DNA of 64,000 bases from Favolaschia claudopus (GCA_037176885.1 JAWWNJ010000233.1:124001-188000), one strand, 5' to 3'. Positions 21,282 through 30,786 are shown, counted from the first letter of the stretch. Numbers and translations are program-made. The notes: generated by a model not told the origin, from the letters alone.

Positions 21282-23897
21282 ATGTCCAACCTCGAATCCG
21301 AGATACGTGTCCGGAACCTCAATTGCCGTAAAAAGCCTGAGGTTCTTATGTCCCTCCTCAATGATACTAACCCTTCCAAGTTCACCGTACTAACGGTTCA
21401 GGAGGTGCCCTATTTTATAGCATCTCAGGCGGCGTTTCAGCACAATGACTGGCATCTGTTTTTACCTTCGAATGCTGCTCAACGACGACGCGGCCAACTG
21501 ATACGTAGTGCAATCTATGTCAACAAGTGTATCCCCACGGACTCGTACTCTCAAATCAGTCTCAAGAATCTAGACGTAGCTGGTCTACGATTTACACCTC
21601 CTGACAGTCTCCCCTTCCATATTTATTCCATCTACAACCCTCCCGAATCCGATTCCACGATTATTTTCCTACGCAAGCACCTGGCCGACATAGACGAGGA
21701 CTACTACCAATTCGGCGACTACAACAAGCACCATGTTATGTGGTCGGGCCCCCATCGACACCGACGCAACCGCTGTTCCGACACTTCAGAAATGATACAG
21801 ATGCTCGCGGATGGCGACCTCACCTTATGCTTACCTCCATGCACGCCGACGTTCTTTTCGGACGCGCACAAGACCTGGTCAACCATTGATCTTGTCTTTG
21901 CCACCCCGCGTCTCGTCGATACGGTCACCAAGTGCATTGCAACAGGCGGTTATGGTTCAGACCACCGGTGCATCGACACGACAATCAACCTCACCCTTGC
22001 TAAGGTTGATGTCCCGCCACGGTTCCGATGGCGGGACGTCGACTGGGACGAGTTTTCAAAGGCGGCTGACGAGGCATGCTCAGCGGAGAACATAGCTGAG
22101 CGTGTTCAAGACATTAATAATACTGACGAGTTGGACAGCGTTGTTAGCGACTTACTCAACGGATATGTAAAGGCGACCGAGGACACCGTACCTGTGGCTG
22201 ACAAGACCCCTTTCTCCAAGCGATGGTTTACCGCCGAACTGAAGCAGCAGCTTCGCGACCTGAATAAGGTAAAGAACCGCGCTGCACGGAAAAATGCGAC
22301 ACAAGCCGAACGCGACGCGGTCAAACGAGCGCGGAATGCATACCACAACGCACTACAACAGCAGAAAAGTAAGCATTGGCGAGAATGGCTCGAGGACGCA
22401 ACAGAACGTACGGTGTGGCAAGCCCACAAGTACGCGTCCCACGAGTCATCGGAGACGACGGCGTCCCGTGTCCCCGACCTACAGACTCCCGAGGGCCCGG
22501 CACGTACGAACGAGGAAAAATGCGGTGCATTCCGCAAACAATTCTTTCCTGATCCGCCCCCCGCTGACCTTAGCGACATCGACGACGCCGAATACCCAGC
22601 TGCCAAACCGACCCCACCGGTGACAGAGGGGGAGGTGAAGGCGGTGATTGACAAGCTGCCGCCCTACCGTGCACCAGGGGGTTCGCGTGTCCCTAACATT
22701 GCGCTTCAGAAAACATCAAAGATTCTTGTTCCTTTACTTACCCGAATTGCTAACGCTTGCTTAAGACTCAGCCACCACCCAGCGCTGTGGAAGATTTTCA
22801 TTACGATCACCTTACGCAAACCGGGGAAGCCCGATTACACCATCCCGAAGGCATACCGACCTATCGCCCTGGAAGAAACAATGGCGAAAGTTATTGAATC
22901 AGTCTTCGCCCGAAGACTGGCAGCATATGCGGAGCGCGAGGATATGCTGCCTCCCAACCACTTTGGAGGACGACCCGGGCGCACAACAACCGACGCCACA
23001 TTGTACCTGGTCCAACGAATCAAGAACGCGTGGCGGCGAGGCCGTGTCGTATCGGTGGTGTTCATGGACATTTCACAAGCCTTCCCTTCAGTCAACCATA
23101 TAAGGCTGCTGCACAACCTACGGAAGCGAGGGGTACCCGAGAACCTCGTCAACTGGGTGAAGAGCTTCCTTATGGACCGGCACACGCACCTTAAATTCGA
23201 CGATTTTACTTCGGCACTGCTGAGCGCAAGCATGGGAATCCCTCAAGGATCGCCACTGTCCCCCATTCTCTACCTCTTTTACTCTGCTGATCTCCTCGAA
23301 ATCGTTGATGCTAAAACCCGCGACAGATTCATAGCAGGTTACATCGATGACACAATGCTCGCAGTGGTATCACTCACCATACAAGAGAACATAACCAAAC
23401 TTGAGGAAATCATGCGCGATGCGTTCCAATGGTCCTACACACATGCCTGCTCATTTGACCTAGGGAAATTTCAGCTTGTACATTACACGCGCAATAGGGG
23501 AAAATACGCACCCGTCCCACTCGTCACACCGACTCATATCATCCCCGCAACGGACAGCGCAACATACCTCGGCCTGATCATGGACCGACAGCTACGATGG
23601 AAAGAGCAGGTACAGCGGGCCGTCGCGAAGGGCACAAAGGCGATACTGGCCGTCAGCCGTTTGACCCGCCCTTCGTTCGGGCTTCCGCACCGCTATGTCC
23701 GCCAGCTATACCGGGATCGTAAAACACCGTCCCTTCCCGGCACCCTTACGGAACACGCCGCCAATCTACATCCACACACGATATTTCGACCCACCCACCG
23801 ACGACCCAACACAAGACACGATATCACAGCTCGACAACAAATATATCCACGCGCCTCGCGCCCAACCCACACGGCCTTCGCTACCAATTCCAGGTAG
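21282..23897 (+). CDS. LINE ORF2: endonuclease and reverse transcriptase, 3' part degraded
   Basis: 871 residues. Endonuclease (about 1-220): VLTVQEVPYF, GDYNKHHVMW, TIDLVFATP and GSDHRCIDT keep the expected catalytic residues of the EEP fold. Linker helix about 230-390. Reverse transcriptase (about 440-760): KAYRPIAL, VVFMDISQAFPSVNH (catalytic Asp), GIPQGSPLSP, and YIDDT as the active-site box, where most LINEs have YADD. After RYVRQLY (about 23716) the called frame no longer looks like the family. An SYTGIVKHR reading continues in another frame, so the C-terminus is frameshifted and probably carries a deletion. The element is therefore unlikely to be autonomous. Confidence 0.82.
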   Translation: MSNLESEIRVRNLNCRKKPEVLMSLLNDTNPSKFTVLTVQEVPYFIASQAAFQHNDWHLFLPSNAAQRRRGQLIRSAIYVNKCIPTDSYSQISLKNLDVAGLRFTPPDSLPFHIYSIYNPPESDSTIIFLRKHLADIDEDYYQFGDYNKHHVMWSGPHRHRRNRCSDTSEMIQMLADGDLTLCLPPCTPTFFSDAHKTWSTIDLVFATPRLVDTVTKCIATGGYGSDHRCIDTTINLTLAKVDVPPRFRWRDVDWDEFSKAADEACSAENIAERVQDINNTDELDSVVSDLLNGYVKATEDTVPVADKTPFSKRWFTAELKQQLRDLNKVKNRAARKNATQAERDAVKRARNAYHNALQQQKSKHWREWLEDATERTVWQAHKYASHESSETTASRVPDLQTPEGPARTNEEKCGAFRKQFFPDPPPADLSDIDDAEYPAAKPTPPVTEGEVKAVIDKLPPYRAPGGSRVPNIALQKTSKILVPLLTRIANACLRLSHHPALWKIFITITLRKPGKPDYTIPKAYRPIALEETMAKVIESVFARRLAAYAEREDMLPPNHFGGRPGRTTTDATLYLVQRIKNAWRRGRVVSVVFMDISQAFPSVNHIRLLHNLRKRGVPENLVNWVKSFLMDRHTHLKFDDFTSALLSASMGIPQGSPLSPILYLFYSADLLEIVDAKTRDRFIAGYIDDTMLAVVSLTIQENITKLEEIMRDAFQWSYTHACSFDLGKFQLVHYTRNRGKYAPVPLVTPTHIIPATDSATYLGLIMDRQLRWKEQVQRAVAKGTKAILAVSRLTRPSFGLPHRYVRQLYRDRKTPSLPGTLTEHAANLHPHTIFRPTHRRPNTRHDITARQQIYPRASRPTHTAFATNSR

Positions 23898-23905
23898 CAC
23901 GCCGG

Positions 23906-24082
23906 TGTGGTGGTGGTGACGGGGAGCGATCGGGTGGCGGTGCTGTGGGAGTGATCAGGAGTTGGCCGTAGATAGCCGTTGTTTGTAGTTGTAGCACATC
24001 ACATAGCTTGGCGGCAGCCACAGAGATCCTCTGCAGGTGTGATCGCCGTCTCTCATCGCCACCGCCTTCCCCGCCCACTCCA
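23906..24082 (+). repeat. 5' LTR of the Ty3/gypsy element
   Basis: 177 bp, TG...CA, offset by exactly 6,881 bases from its 3' partner at both ends. Directly followed by TTGTGGTGACGAGAGTGGG, which is where a tRNA primer site would lie. Confidence 0.92.
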
Positions 24083-24644
24083 TTGTGGTGACGAGAGTGG
24101 GATCCATCCCACGCCATCCATCGGGCCGATTCCTGGCGATCTTCCCTTTTGCGGACTTCTTCACGCTTTTCTTTGGGCGACCACACTGGCGGCGCTGCCC
24201 GCGTTGAGGCGAGCTAGATCGGCAAGAAGCGTCACAGCGAGTCTTGCGGGCACCACCACTACTGCGAATCCAGCGTCTACGGCGAATACAGCGATTACTG
24301 CGAATACTGCGAATACAGCGATTACTGCGAATACGGCGACTAAGCCACCTAGCGCGCGAGAGCTACGATTCGCTGCTAGGACTAGACGAGCCAGCTTACC
24401 TGACGAACGATCAATACTTTCGTCGCCCCCTCTTACACCCTTGACACCGACACCGAGCCAGTCTACTGCAAGTTCTTCACGCGTTAGCGAGACGATCAGC
24501 CCTCGAGCTGGTGTCCTTTTCTTCAATCTCACAACTCCACTTGACACGTTAGCGCCGCTTACTGCGCCTACGACCCTTGCACCTGCGGCTGTTATTCATC
24601 AAAACCCTCGACATACACCAGTGACTGCAAAGAAGATTAAAAGA
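24083..24644 (+). other. Gag leader with alanine/threonine/asparagine codon repeats
   Basis: The region between the 5' LTR and the first in-frame gag ATG is open in the gag frame but has no ATG. It includes an imperfect 9- and 15-base tandem repeat (GCGAATACAGCGATTACT units, about 24270-24340). It is either leader RNA or a non-AUG-initiated extension. Confidence 0.45.
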
Positions 24645-25859
24645 ATGTCTACCATCCCTCCCTTTACCGGCAACCGCAACATCGATAAAATCAGCGCTGT
24701 CGATTTCTTGAAAGACGCCCGCATCTATCACCGCGAGCGGGGTATCACTGATGAAGCGGAAAAGCTGGTCGACATCGCTGATAGATTCCGCGGCGGATCG
24801 CCAGCGGACGAGTGGTTTCAGGCGTTGAAGGCGACGAAATGGGTGGATTTTGAGAAGGAGTTTACAGCGCGTTTCGGACGAGCGCCTCCGGCTGCGAAAC
24901 CCCGCCCTCAGCTTTTGGCTGAGATTGCGGGTATGCGAATCGCAGCCGAGGAGCTCGTTAAAGACGGAGTGGTGGTGGATGGGGAGGTGCTGAGACCGTT
25001 AGCGACGTTCACAGAGAGGGTGCAGGATGCCGTCGTAGCGGCGGGGGCGGGTGCAGATACTGATGGGGTCTGGTCGTTCCATGCGGCATTGCCGGGCGCG
25101 CTGCGGACGTCGATAGGAGCCGTACCGACCACTTGGAGCGACATGGTGACAGCGATGCGGGCGGTTCCGAGCGCGGTGGTCGACGCTGTGGTCGACCAGT
25201 ACAAGCAGGAGGACCAGCGACGAGCGTTGGAGCAGAAGGTAGACCTGCTTGCACGGCAGTTCTCCAACGTTCGTATTGGAACACCACCAGCGCCTCCACC
25301 GGGACAGACGCGCGCAGCGGCCGCTCCCGCGAACGTGAACGCAAACGCAGGCGCCGTGGGCGGAGGAGGCGCGGGTGCGGGCGGGGGCGGGGGAGCGAGA
25401 CGTGGTCGCGAGGGTACGGAGGCGGAGAAGGCGGTCTTAACGCGCGTCATGACCGCTGTGATGGGGCGGCGTGCACCTGACACGGAAGAGGGGCGTCGTT
25501 CCTACACGGCGGATGTGGCGACGTGGAACAGGGTGCATGCGGGGATTCCGCACGAGAACATTGCGATTCACACGACTGGATATCCGCTGCGACCGGGAAC
25601 GTCCAACCCGTGTACCAACGAATGTTGGCAGTGCGGGATGGTCACCACTCCGCCGCATCGCAAGGATGCGTGCACGGTCCCACCTGTACCGCTGCTCGAG
25701 CGTCGTTTTCGTACGGTCTGTGCGATGTGGCTGGGGAGAGCACGAAATGTACCGGGGGTGGGGATGAATTTTGTCGGTCGGGATGAAGTCGAAGGCGCGG
25801 CATGGTGGAACGAGGCTGAGGGTGCGGGGGGTGCAGCAGCTGCTGGGCAGGATTTTTGA
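24645..25859 (+). CDS. gag: Ty3/gypsy Gag
   Basis: 404 residues from the first in-frame ATG (MSTIPPFTG). The capsid-like helical region (FLKDARIYHRERGITDEAEK, ADEWFQALKATKWVDFEKEF, ARFG) matches the retrotransposon-gag pattern of fungal gypsy elements. A glycine/alanine-rich linker lies near residues 230-260. The C-terminus has one unusual zinc-knuckle-like motif, CWQCGMVTTPPHRKDAC (CX2CX7HX4C; the classical spacing is CX2CX4HX4C). The TGA stop (25857-25859) lies in a T5 run and overlaps the pol frame. Confidence 0.8.
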   Translation: MSTIPPFTGNRNIDKISAVDFLKDARIYHRERGITDEAEKLVDIADRFRGGSPADEWFQALKATKWVDFEKEFTARFGRAPPAAKPRPQLLAEIAGMRIAAEELVKDGVVVDGEVLRPLATFTERVQDAVVAAGAGADTDGVWSFHAALPGALRTSIGAVPTTWSDMVTAMRAVPSAVVDAVVDQYKQEDQRRALEQKVDLLARQFSNVRIGTPPAPPPGQTRAAAAPANVNANAGAVGGGGAGAGGGGGARRGREGTEAEKAVLTRVMTAVMGRRAPDTEEGRRSYTADVATWNRVHAGIPHENIAIHTTGYPLRPGTSNPCTNECWQCGMVTTPPHRKDACTVPPVPLLERRFRTVCAMWLGRARNVPGVGMNFVGRDEVEGAAWWNEAEGAGGAAAAGQDF

Positions 25860-25894
25860 TTGGGGCAACGCGTGACGGCCAACGCGTAGCCCAA
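25853..25894 (+). promoter_or_regulatory. Candidate -1 frameshift site with downstream stem-loop
   Basis: The gag stop TGA is preceded by TTTTT (25853-25857), which allows a P-site tRNA reading TTT to slip back one base into the pol frame. The next bases form a two-part stem-loop: TTGGG (25860-25864) pairs with CCCAA (25890-25894), and ACGCGT (25868-25873) pairs with ACGCGT (25882-25887), with an 8-nt loop. Pol has no ATG at its 5' end, so it needs frameshifting or another recoding mechanism. Confidence 0.6.
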
Positions 25895-28800
25895 ACACCC
25901 GGCCGAATTGGTGGCGCGGGGTCTACATCTTGTGTAAATACAGGTCCTGAAATGCAAATCGAAGTCGTTGACCTGTATACCGTGGACCCTAGCAAAACCG
26001 AGAAGAAAACAGCAGCTTTTATGCATTGGATCAGCATAGCGAGTGTGCGAGGTGAAAAGAACAGAGTCTGCGCATTATGGGATGGGGGAGCGCAGGTGAG
26101 CGCGTTGGACCGCTCGAAGTTCGAGGAGATGAAACATAGATTGGGAGTGGCGTCGCCGGGGACGAAGGTGTTGAGGATGGCGGATGGGACGAAGGTTCCG
26201 TCAGTGGCGCATTGGGAAGGGGAGATCGAGGTGGAGGGAGTGCGAGTAGTGGGGGAGTTTGAGGTCTTCGACAGCGGCGGTGGATGGAATTTCCTCTTCG
26301 GAAAAGATCTTCAAGCGGCAATTGGTGCGGTGCACGACATGAAGAATGACATCGTAACAATTGAAGCCGGCGGCCGTCATGCCACGTTGGAGAACCAGAA
26401 CCCGCTTGTTTGCAAAACCGTCGGGCTGGATGCGATTCGAAGAGCCGCGAGTAATGCGGCAAGGCGTGAAGCCTCACGGGGGGAAGAATCGCAAGCGATC
26501 CCCCCCTCGAGGCGAGTTCCCCCCTGCGCTGTCTATGTATTGGAGCGCTCACTCAGTTTGCCGAGAGTTGCCATGGGGAGAGGATTGGTGGAGCGTAAAT
26601 GTAGACGGGATGGCGCATTTACAGCGCTGCGAAGTAGGAAATTGCGGATGAAGACAATGGGGGTGAAGTCGCAAACGGCTCCCCCCGCGAGGGCAGTCGA
26701 TTCTGATTGCTTGCCTGAGAACGCTAATGCAGCAGAAGATATAGGTGTTATGGATGGTACGATGCAGGATGAAGCAGAGGGGGACGGGAAGGTCGTAGCT
26801 GATGATGAGAGTGAGGACAAGGAGGATCCAGGAGTGGTAGATGCACGAGTACATGAATTAGACGAAGAATCGTCTAGGCGCGAAGCCTTATCGGGGGACG
26901 TGTTGTCCGCAGCCTCCCCCGCGAGGCGAGTCGAGTCCGTTGTTGACGATGCGAACGAAAATACTGACCCGATGCCCGAGGACGAGATAGCCGCAGGAGT
27001 AGCCGCCGAGATGGAAGGAGAGAGTTATACCGCCGATAGCACTGAGACGTGTGAGGCCTTAACGGGGGCGACGTCGTGCGCGAGTCCCCCCGCGAGGCGA
27101 GTACAGTCAATTGCCGATATTGAGGAAGAGGTTGCTGATTTAGTCGTACCGGAACCGTGCCTGAGGATGATGCCCAATTCGTTGGACGAGGAAGTGACGG
27201 AGGAGGATGTAGGGGGGATGAGAGGTGATTCTGGCAACGCAGAGACGCGCGAAGCCTCAACGGGGGTGAAGTTGTCCGCAACTCCCCCCGCGAGGCGAGT
27301 ACTTTTTGACATTCTACCCGAGTGGATGGCAATTAACCACGTCGCCCAAGAACCACCGAAACACGTACCTTATCCTGGAACCCCGCCGGACGACGATAGC
27401 ATCTTCACGCGAGCGACTGACCCGTTCAAACCCGAGAGAGTAGCGAGGATCGTCGAACTTGTTACGATTGGGGAAGACCTGACTGAAGAGCAGCGGGAGA
27501 TAGTCGTAGCGTTCATTAAGGAGCACGCGGATATCTTCGCACTATCCGTCAGGGAGGTACGCGTAGTGGAGGGAGCGGAGTATGCGCCACAGATCCCCGA
27601 TGGATTGACCTTCCCCACCGGTGTCGTTCCCCAGCGCCCGTTGACAACACCCCAGAATCTTTCGGTGAACAAGCAGGTCGACGAGTGGGTTGCAGCGGGA
27701 GTATTGCGTCGTATCTCTCCGCACGAGATCAAGTGTGTCAGCCCCATCACGTTGGCGGAGAAGGACGGTGTGGACCTGCTTTCCCACAACGAGTTACTGC
27801 ACAAAGTCGAGGACGAATGCCGACGCAATGGTATGGAGCCGCGCACTGACCTACCGCCAAGAGATCCACCGAGCGAGGTGAAGCCGCCAGCCGAGCCATC
27901 ATGGCGCATCTGCGGAAGTTTCGGTGAAATTAACAAGCATTTGAAAGTCGTGGCGTTCCCGCAGGGTGACATACGTGATAAGCAGAGGCGTCTAGCCCGT
28001 CGACGCTTTGTCTCCGTCTTTGACTTCGCATCCGGGTTCTTTGCGTTACATATCAACGAGGGGGTGCAGCCCTACATCGTGATCTACGTACCTGGGCGTG
28101 GCTTTTTCGCATTCCAACGGATGCCATTTGGACTCACCGACGCGCCGACAGCATTCAGCGACATGGTAGCGGAGAGGTTATGGGATCTGATAGTGTCGGA
28201 GGTCATGGAGTTGTTCGTGGATGATGGTGGAAGCGCAGCGGACTCGTTTGATGAGATGCTGCAGAAGTTGAGGGTGATTTTCGGGAGAATACGCGAAACG
28301 GGATTATCGCTATCAGCATCGAAGACGCGCCTCTTTATGACGGAAGCGGTCTTTGCCGGGTCGACCGTTGGGCAAAAAGGAGTTTCTCCCGACTTGCGGA
28401 AGTTAGCAGTCATCGCGGACTGGCCGAAACCAACGAACGCAGCGCAGCTACACTCCTTCCTGGGATTGACACAATACTTTCGCGACCTGATCAAGAACTA
28501 TGTCCACGTCGAGGCGCCGCTTCGTAACCTACTGCGAGCCGTGAAGATCCCAGCCGGAGCGTCAAAGAGGGTTCACCGCCAAACGATGCGCAGCTTCCTC
28601 ATGGATCCCGTTTGGAAGGAGGAGCATACACGGTGTTTCCTTGATCTAAAGCGAATCCTGGTTTCTGACCCTGTAATCCAAGCCCCGCGATTCGACACGG
28701 TCGACAAGCATCCGTTTATTGTTACAACGGACGGCTGCAAGACTGGATTCGCCGGAATCTTGTCGCAGGAGCAAGCATCTACATTGCCAGGGGGAAAGGA

Positions 28801-30703
28801 AGTCGTGCGGCGGCACCCAATTGCATACGCATCCAAGCGCACGTCCGATACAGAAGAACGATACGCACCGCATGTGCTGGAATTTGCTGCCCTCAAATTT
28901 GCGCTTGACAAGTTCTCGAATATCGTGTGGGGGCAACCCGTATTGCTCGAGACGGATTGTAGTGCATTGCGGGACGTGTTGATGAATGACAAAGCGACAG
29001 TGGCGCACGAACGTTGGCGGAACGGGGTGCTGGCGTACAAGATTGTCGGCGCGAAGCATGTGAAGGGGGCTAACAATGTGGGTGCGGATGTCATTAGTCG
29101 CATGCATGAGGAGGTTGAGCGAGTTGCGGGTGATGGGCACGAGTGGACCGTGTCGCCGGACGGGGAGGCGGCGAGCGAATTGGTCAATGACATGTATTCT
29201 TTATGCGTCGAGGCAGCGGCGGAGGAGGGTGCATATCTGGTGGTGGCGATACCACAAGGTACGATGGCGCTGCGGGAGCGCTTCAAGGGCGAGCCTTTAT
29301 ATCTTGAAGTGTTGGACGCGATTCTCGAGTTAGATATGGGAACAACGAAGCGGGAGCGGGAGCGAGCGAAGCATCGGGCGGCGGAGTATTACGTGGAGGG
29401 CGAACGGCTATGGCGCTTGGGCGGAGGTCGGCGTGATCGAGCAAGACCGAGACGCGAGTGTATCACCAGGGTGGAAGCGGTGAAGTTGGCGGCGAAGATA
29501 CATGCAGAGGAGGGGCATTTCGGGCGCGACGCCATCAAGCTGCGGATGATGGATACAGTGGTGAGCCCGGGGATGGACGCGTCGATACTGGAGGCGATAC
29601 GAGACTGCGGTCAGTGCAAAGCGTTCGGAGCAAAGCACATTCACTCACTATTGGATCCAATCACTCGACGTCATCCATTCGAGCTCCTCGTCGGAGATTA
29701 TCTGTCAATGCCAAACGGTAAAGGTGGATACAAAACTATTGGCTTGTACCTCGACCTCTTCAGCCAGAACGCGTGGGCGGATAAATTCAAAAGTGCGGGC
29801 ACGGGGAAAACGACGGTACAATCCCTTACGCGTATATCTCACGGCTTCTTGGACGCGGAGACATTCATGACGGACGGCGGCCCGCATTTCGACTGCAAAG
29901 AGGTGCGAGACTTCTGCGAAACGCGGGGGACGAAGCACTATGTGGTCGCTAAGTATTCCCCTTGGGTGCAAGGGTTGGTGGAAGGCGCTAACAAAATCTT
30001 GCTCCATATACTCGCTCGGCTGTGCGCTCCAGACGTTGGCGAAGACGAATGGAACGCGACGACATGGGAGAAGTTGCCGCGGAATTGGCCAGATCACCTC
30101 GACGAAGCCATATCGATCATGAATCAACGGATACTTCCCTCCGTTGGTTATCGCCCGAAGGAGCTGTTGTTGGGACAGGTTGTAGGCACGCCGAGGACGG
30201 TAGTCGACGAAGACGTTCAGGCGCCGACAGCAGACGAAGCCGAAACTCACATGGCATACGTTGCTCAGCAGCGGCTCGACGGCTATGCTGCGAGGATCAA
30301 ATACGCGACGGGACGGAAGGCGGCATTCGATCGAAAGGTATTGGCGTCGAGAGCGGGGGCAGTGACTTTCCGGGAGGGACAGCTCGTACAGGTTGCAAAC
30401 AGTCCATGGGACTATACCTTCAAATCCTTGCGCAAACTTCTGTGGTATTGGTCCACGCCGTATCGAGTGCGGAAACGGTTGCTTCATTCGTACAAGCTCG
30501 AGACATTACAAGGTGACGCTATTGACGGGGTACACAGTGCGCGTAGGCTGCGGGCTTTTGTGCCGAAGCGGGGGAGCAAGTTGGAGGCGGAGCAGAGGGC
30601 TCACGAAGAGCGGATGAGGACTGTGGTGGCGGCGGAGGCGCATGCGGAAGCAGTGGAGGTGGAGGCGGAGCGCGCGAAGGACGTCGGGGTGTCGTTGGAG
30701 TGA
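25856..30703 (+). CDS. pol: Ty3/gypsy Pol: protease, RT, RNase H, integrase
   Basis: About 1,615 residues in the -1 frame relative to gag. Protease (about 60-150) has WDGGAQVSALD, a DGGA active site where D[ST]GA is usual. A long spacer (about 190-500) contains repeated PPARRV segments. RT (about 680-880): FVSVFDFASGFFALHI, FQRMPFGLTDAPTAF and the active box LFVDDGGS. RNase H (about 960-1080): FIVTTDGCKTGFAGIL, RRHPIAYASKR and ETDCSALRD. Integrase: zinc-binding HAEEGHF...CGQC, then core residues in VGDYLSMP, TDGGPHFD and GLVEGANK (D, D, E). A C-terminal SH3-like segment ends in an acidic/alanine-rich tail. No internal stop. No ATG at the 5' end, consistent with a Gag-Pol fusion. Confidence 0.9.
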   Translation: MIGATRDGQRVAQTPGRIGGAGSTSCVNTGPEMQIEVVDLYTVDPSKTEKKTAAFMHWISIASVRGEKNRVCALWDGGAQVSALDRSKFEEMKHRLGVASPGTKVLRMADGTKVPSVAHWEGEIEVEGVRVVGEFEVFDSGGGWNFLFGKDLQAAIGAVHDMKNDIVTIEAGGRHATLENQNPLVCKTVGLDAIRRAASNAARREASRGEESQAIPPSRRVPPCAVYVLERSLSLPRVAMGRGLVERKCRRDGAFTALRSRKLRMKTMGVKSQTAPPARAVDSDCLPENANAAEDIGVMDGTMQDEAEGDGKVVADDESEDKEDPGVVDARVHELDEESSRREALSGDVLSAASPARRVESVVDDANENTDPMPEDEIAAGVAAEMEGESYTADSTETCEALTGATSCASPPARRVQSIADIEEEVADLVVPEPCLRMMPNSLDEEVTEEDVGGMRGDSGNAETREASTGVKLSATPPARRVLFDILPEWMAINHVAQEPPKHVPYPGTPPDDDSIFTRATDPFKPERVARIVELVTIGEDLTEEQREIVVAFIKEHADIFALSVREVRVVEGAEYAPQIPDGLTFPTGVVPQRPLTTPQNLSVNKQVDEWVAAGVLRRISPHEIKCVSPITLAEKDGVDLLSHNELLHKVEDECRRNGMEPRTDLPPRDPPSEVKPPAEPSWRICGSFGEINKHLKVVAFPQGDIRDKQRRLARRRFVSVFDFASGFFALHINEGVQPYIVIYVPGRGFFAFQRMPFGLTDAPTAFSDMVAERLWDLIVSEVMELFVDDGGSAADSFDEMLQKLRVIFGRIRETGLSLSASKTRLFMTEAVFAGSTVGQKGVSPDLRKLAVIADWPKPTNAAQLHSFLGLTQYFRDLIKNYVHVEAPLRNLLRAVKIPAGASKRVHRQTMRSFLMDPVWKEEHTRCFLDLKRILVSDPVIQAPRFDTVDKHPFIVTTDGCKTGFAGILSQEQASTLPGGKEVVRRHPIAYASKRTSDTEERYAPHVLEFAALKFALDKFSNIVWGQPVLLETDCSALRDVLMNDKATVAHERWRNGVLAYKIVGAKHVKGANNVGADVISRMHEEVERVAGDGHEWTVSPDGEAASELVNDMYSLCVEAAAEEGAYLVVAIPQGTMALRERFKGEPLYLEVLDAILELDMGTTKRERERAKHRAAEYYVEGERLWRLGGGRRDRARPRRECITRVEAVKLAAKIHAEEGHFGRDAIKLRMMDTVVSPGMDASILEAIRDCGQCKAFGAKHIHSLLDPITRRHPFELLVGDYLSMPNGKGGYKTIGLYLDLFSQNAWADKFKSAGTGKTTVQSLTRISHGFLDAETFMTDGGPHFDCKEVRDFCETRGTKHYVVAKYSPWVQGLVEGANKILLHILARLCAPDVGEDEWNATTWEKLPRNWPDHLDEAISIMNQRILPSVGYRPKELLLGQVVGTPRTVVDEDVQAPTADEAETHMAYVAQQRLDGYAARIKYATGRKAAFDRKVLASRAGAVTFREGQLVQVANSPWDYTFKSLRKLLWYWSTPYRVRKRLLHSYKLETLQGDAIDGVHSARRLRAFVPKRGSKLEAEQRAHEERMRTVVAAEAHAEAVEVEAERAKDVGVSLE
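26471..27296 (+). repeat. Five-copy hairpin cassette in the pol protease-RT spacer
   Basis: A 43-nt unit bounded by GCCTC (or GCCTT) and GAGGC, with GGGGG pairing CCCCC inside, occurs at 26471-26513, 26885-26927, 27056-27098 and 27254-27296. A fifth, weaker copy (about 26651-26693) keeps only the G5/C5 stem. Inner stems differ but still pair: ATCGC/GCGAT in the first copy, AGTTG/CAACT in the last. Starts are 414, 171 and 198 bases apart, all multiples of three, and each unit encodes an [AP]-[SP]-P-x-R-R-V-like peptide. Confidence 0.75.
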
Positions 30704-30786
30704 GGAGCTCGAGGTGTTGTAGGGTTGAGCGGTGTGGTTGTTAGTCGTGTGGCGGCGGGGACGCCGCCATAGAGGTGGTGGGCGCA

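Noticed and set aside
23979..24644. Gag starting inside the 5' LTR
   Set aside because: The frame is open but has no ATG before 24645; treated as leader.
28573..30487. Long minus-strand open frames within pol
   Set aside because: Antisense shadows of an intact pol reading frame in GC-rich DNA.
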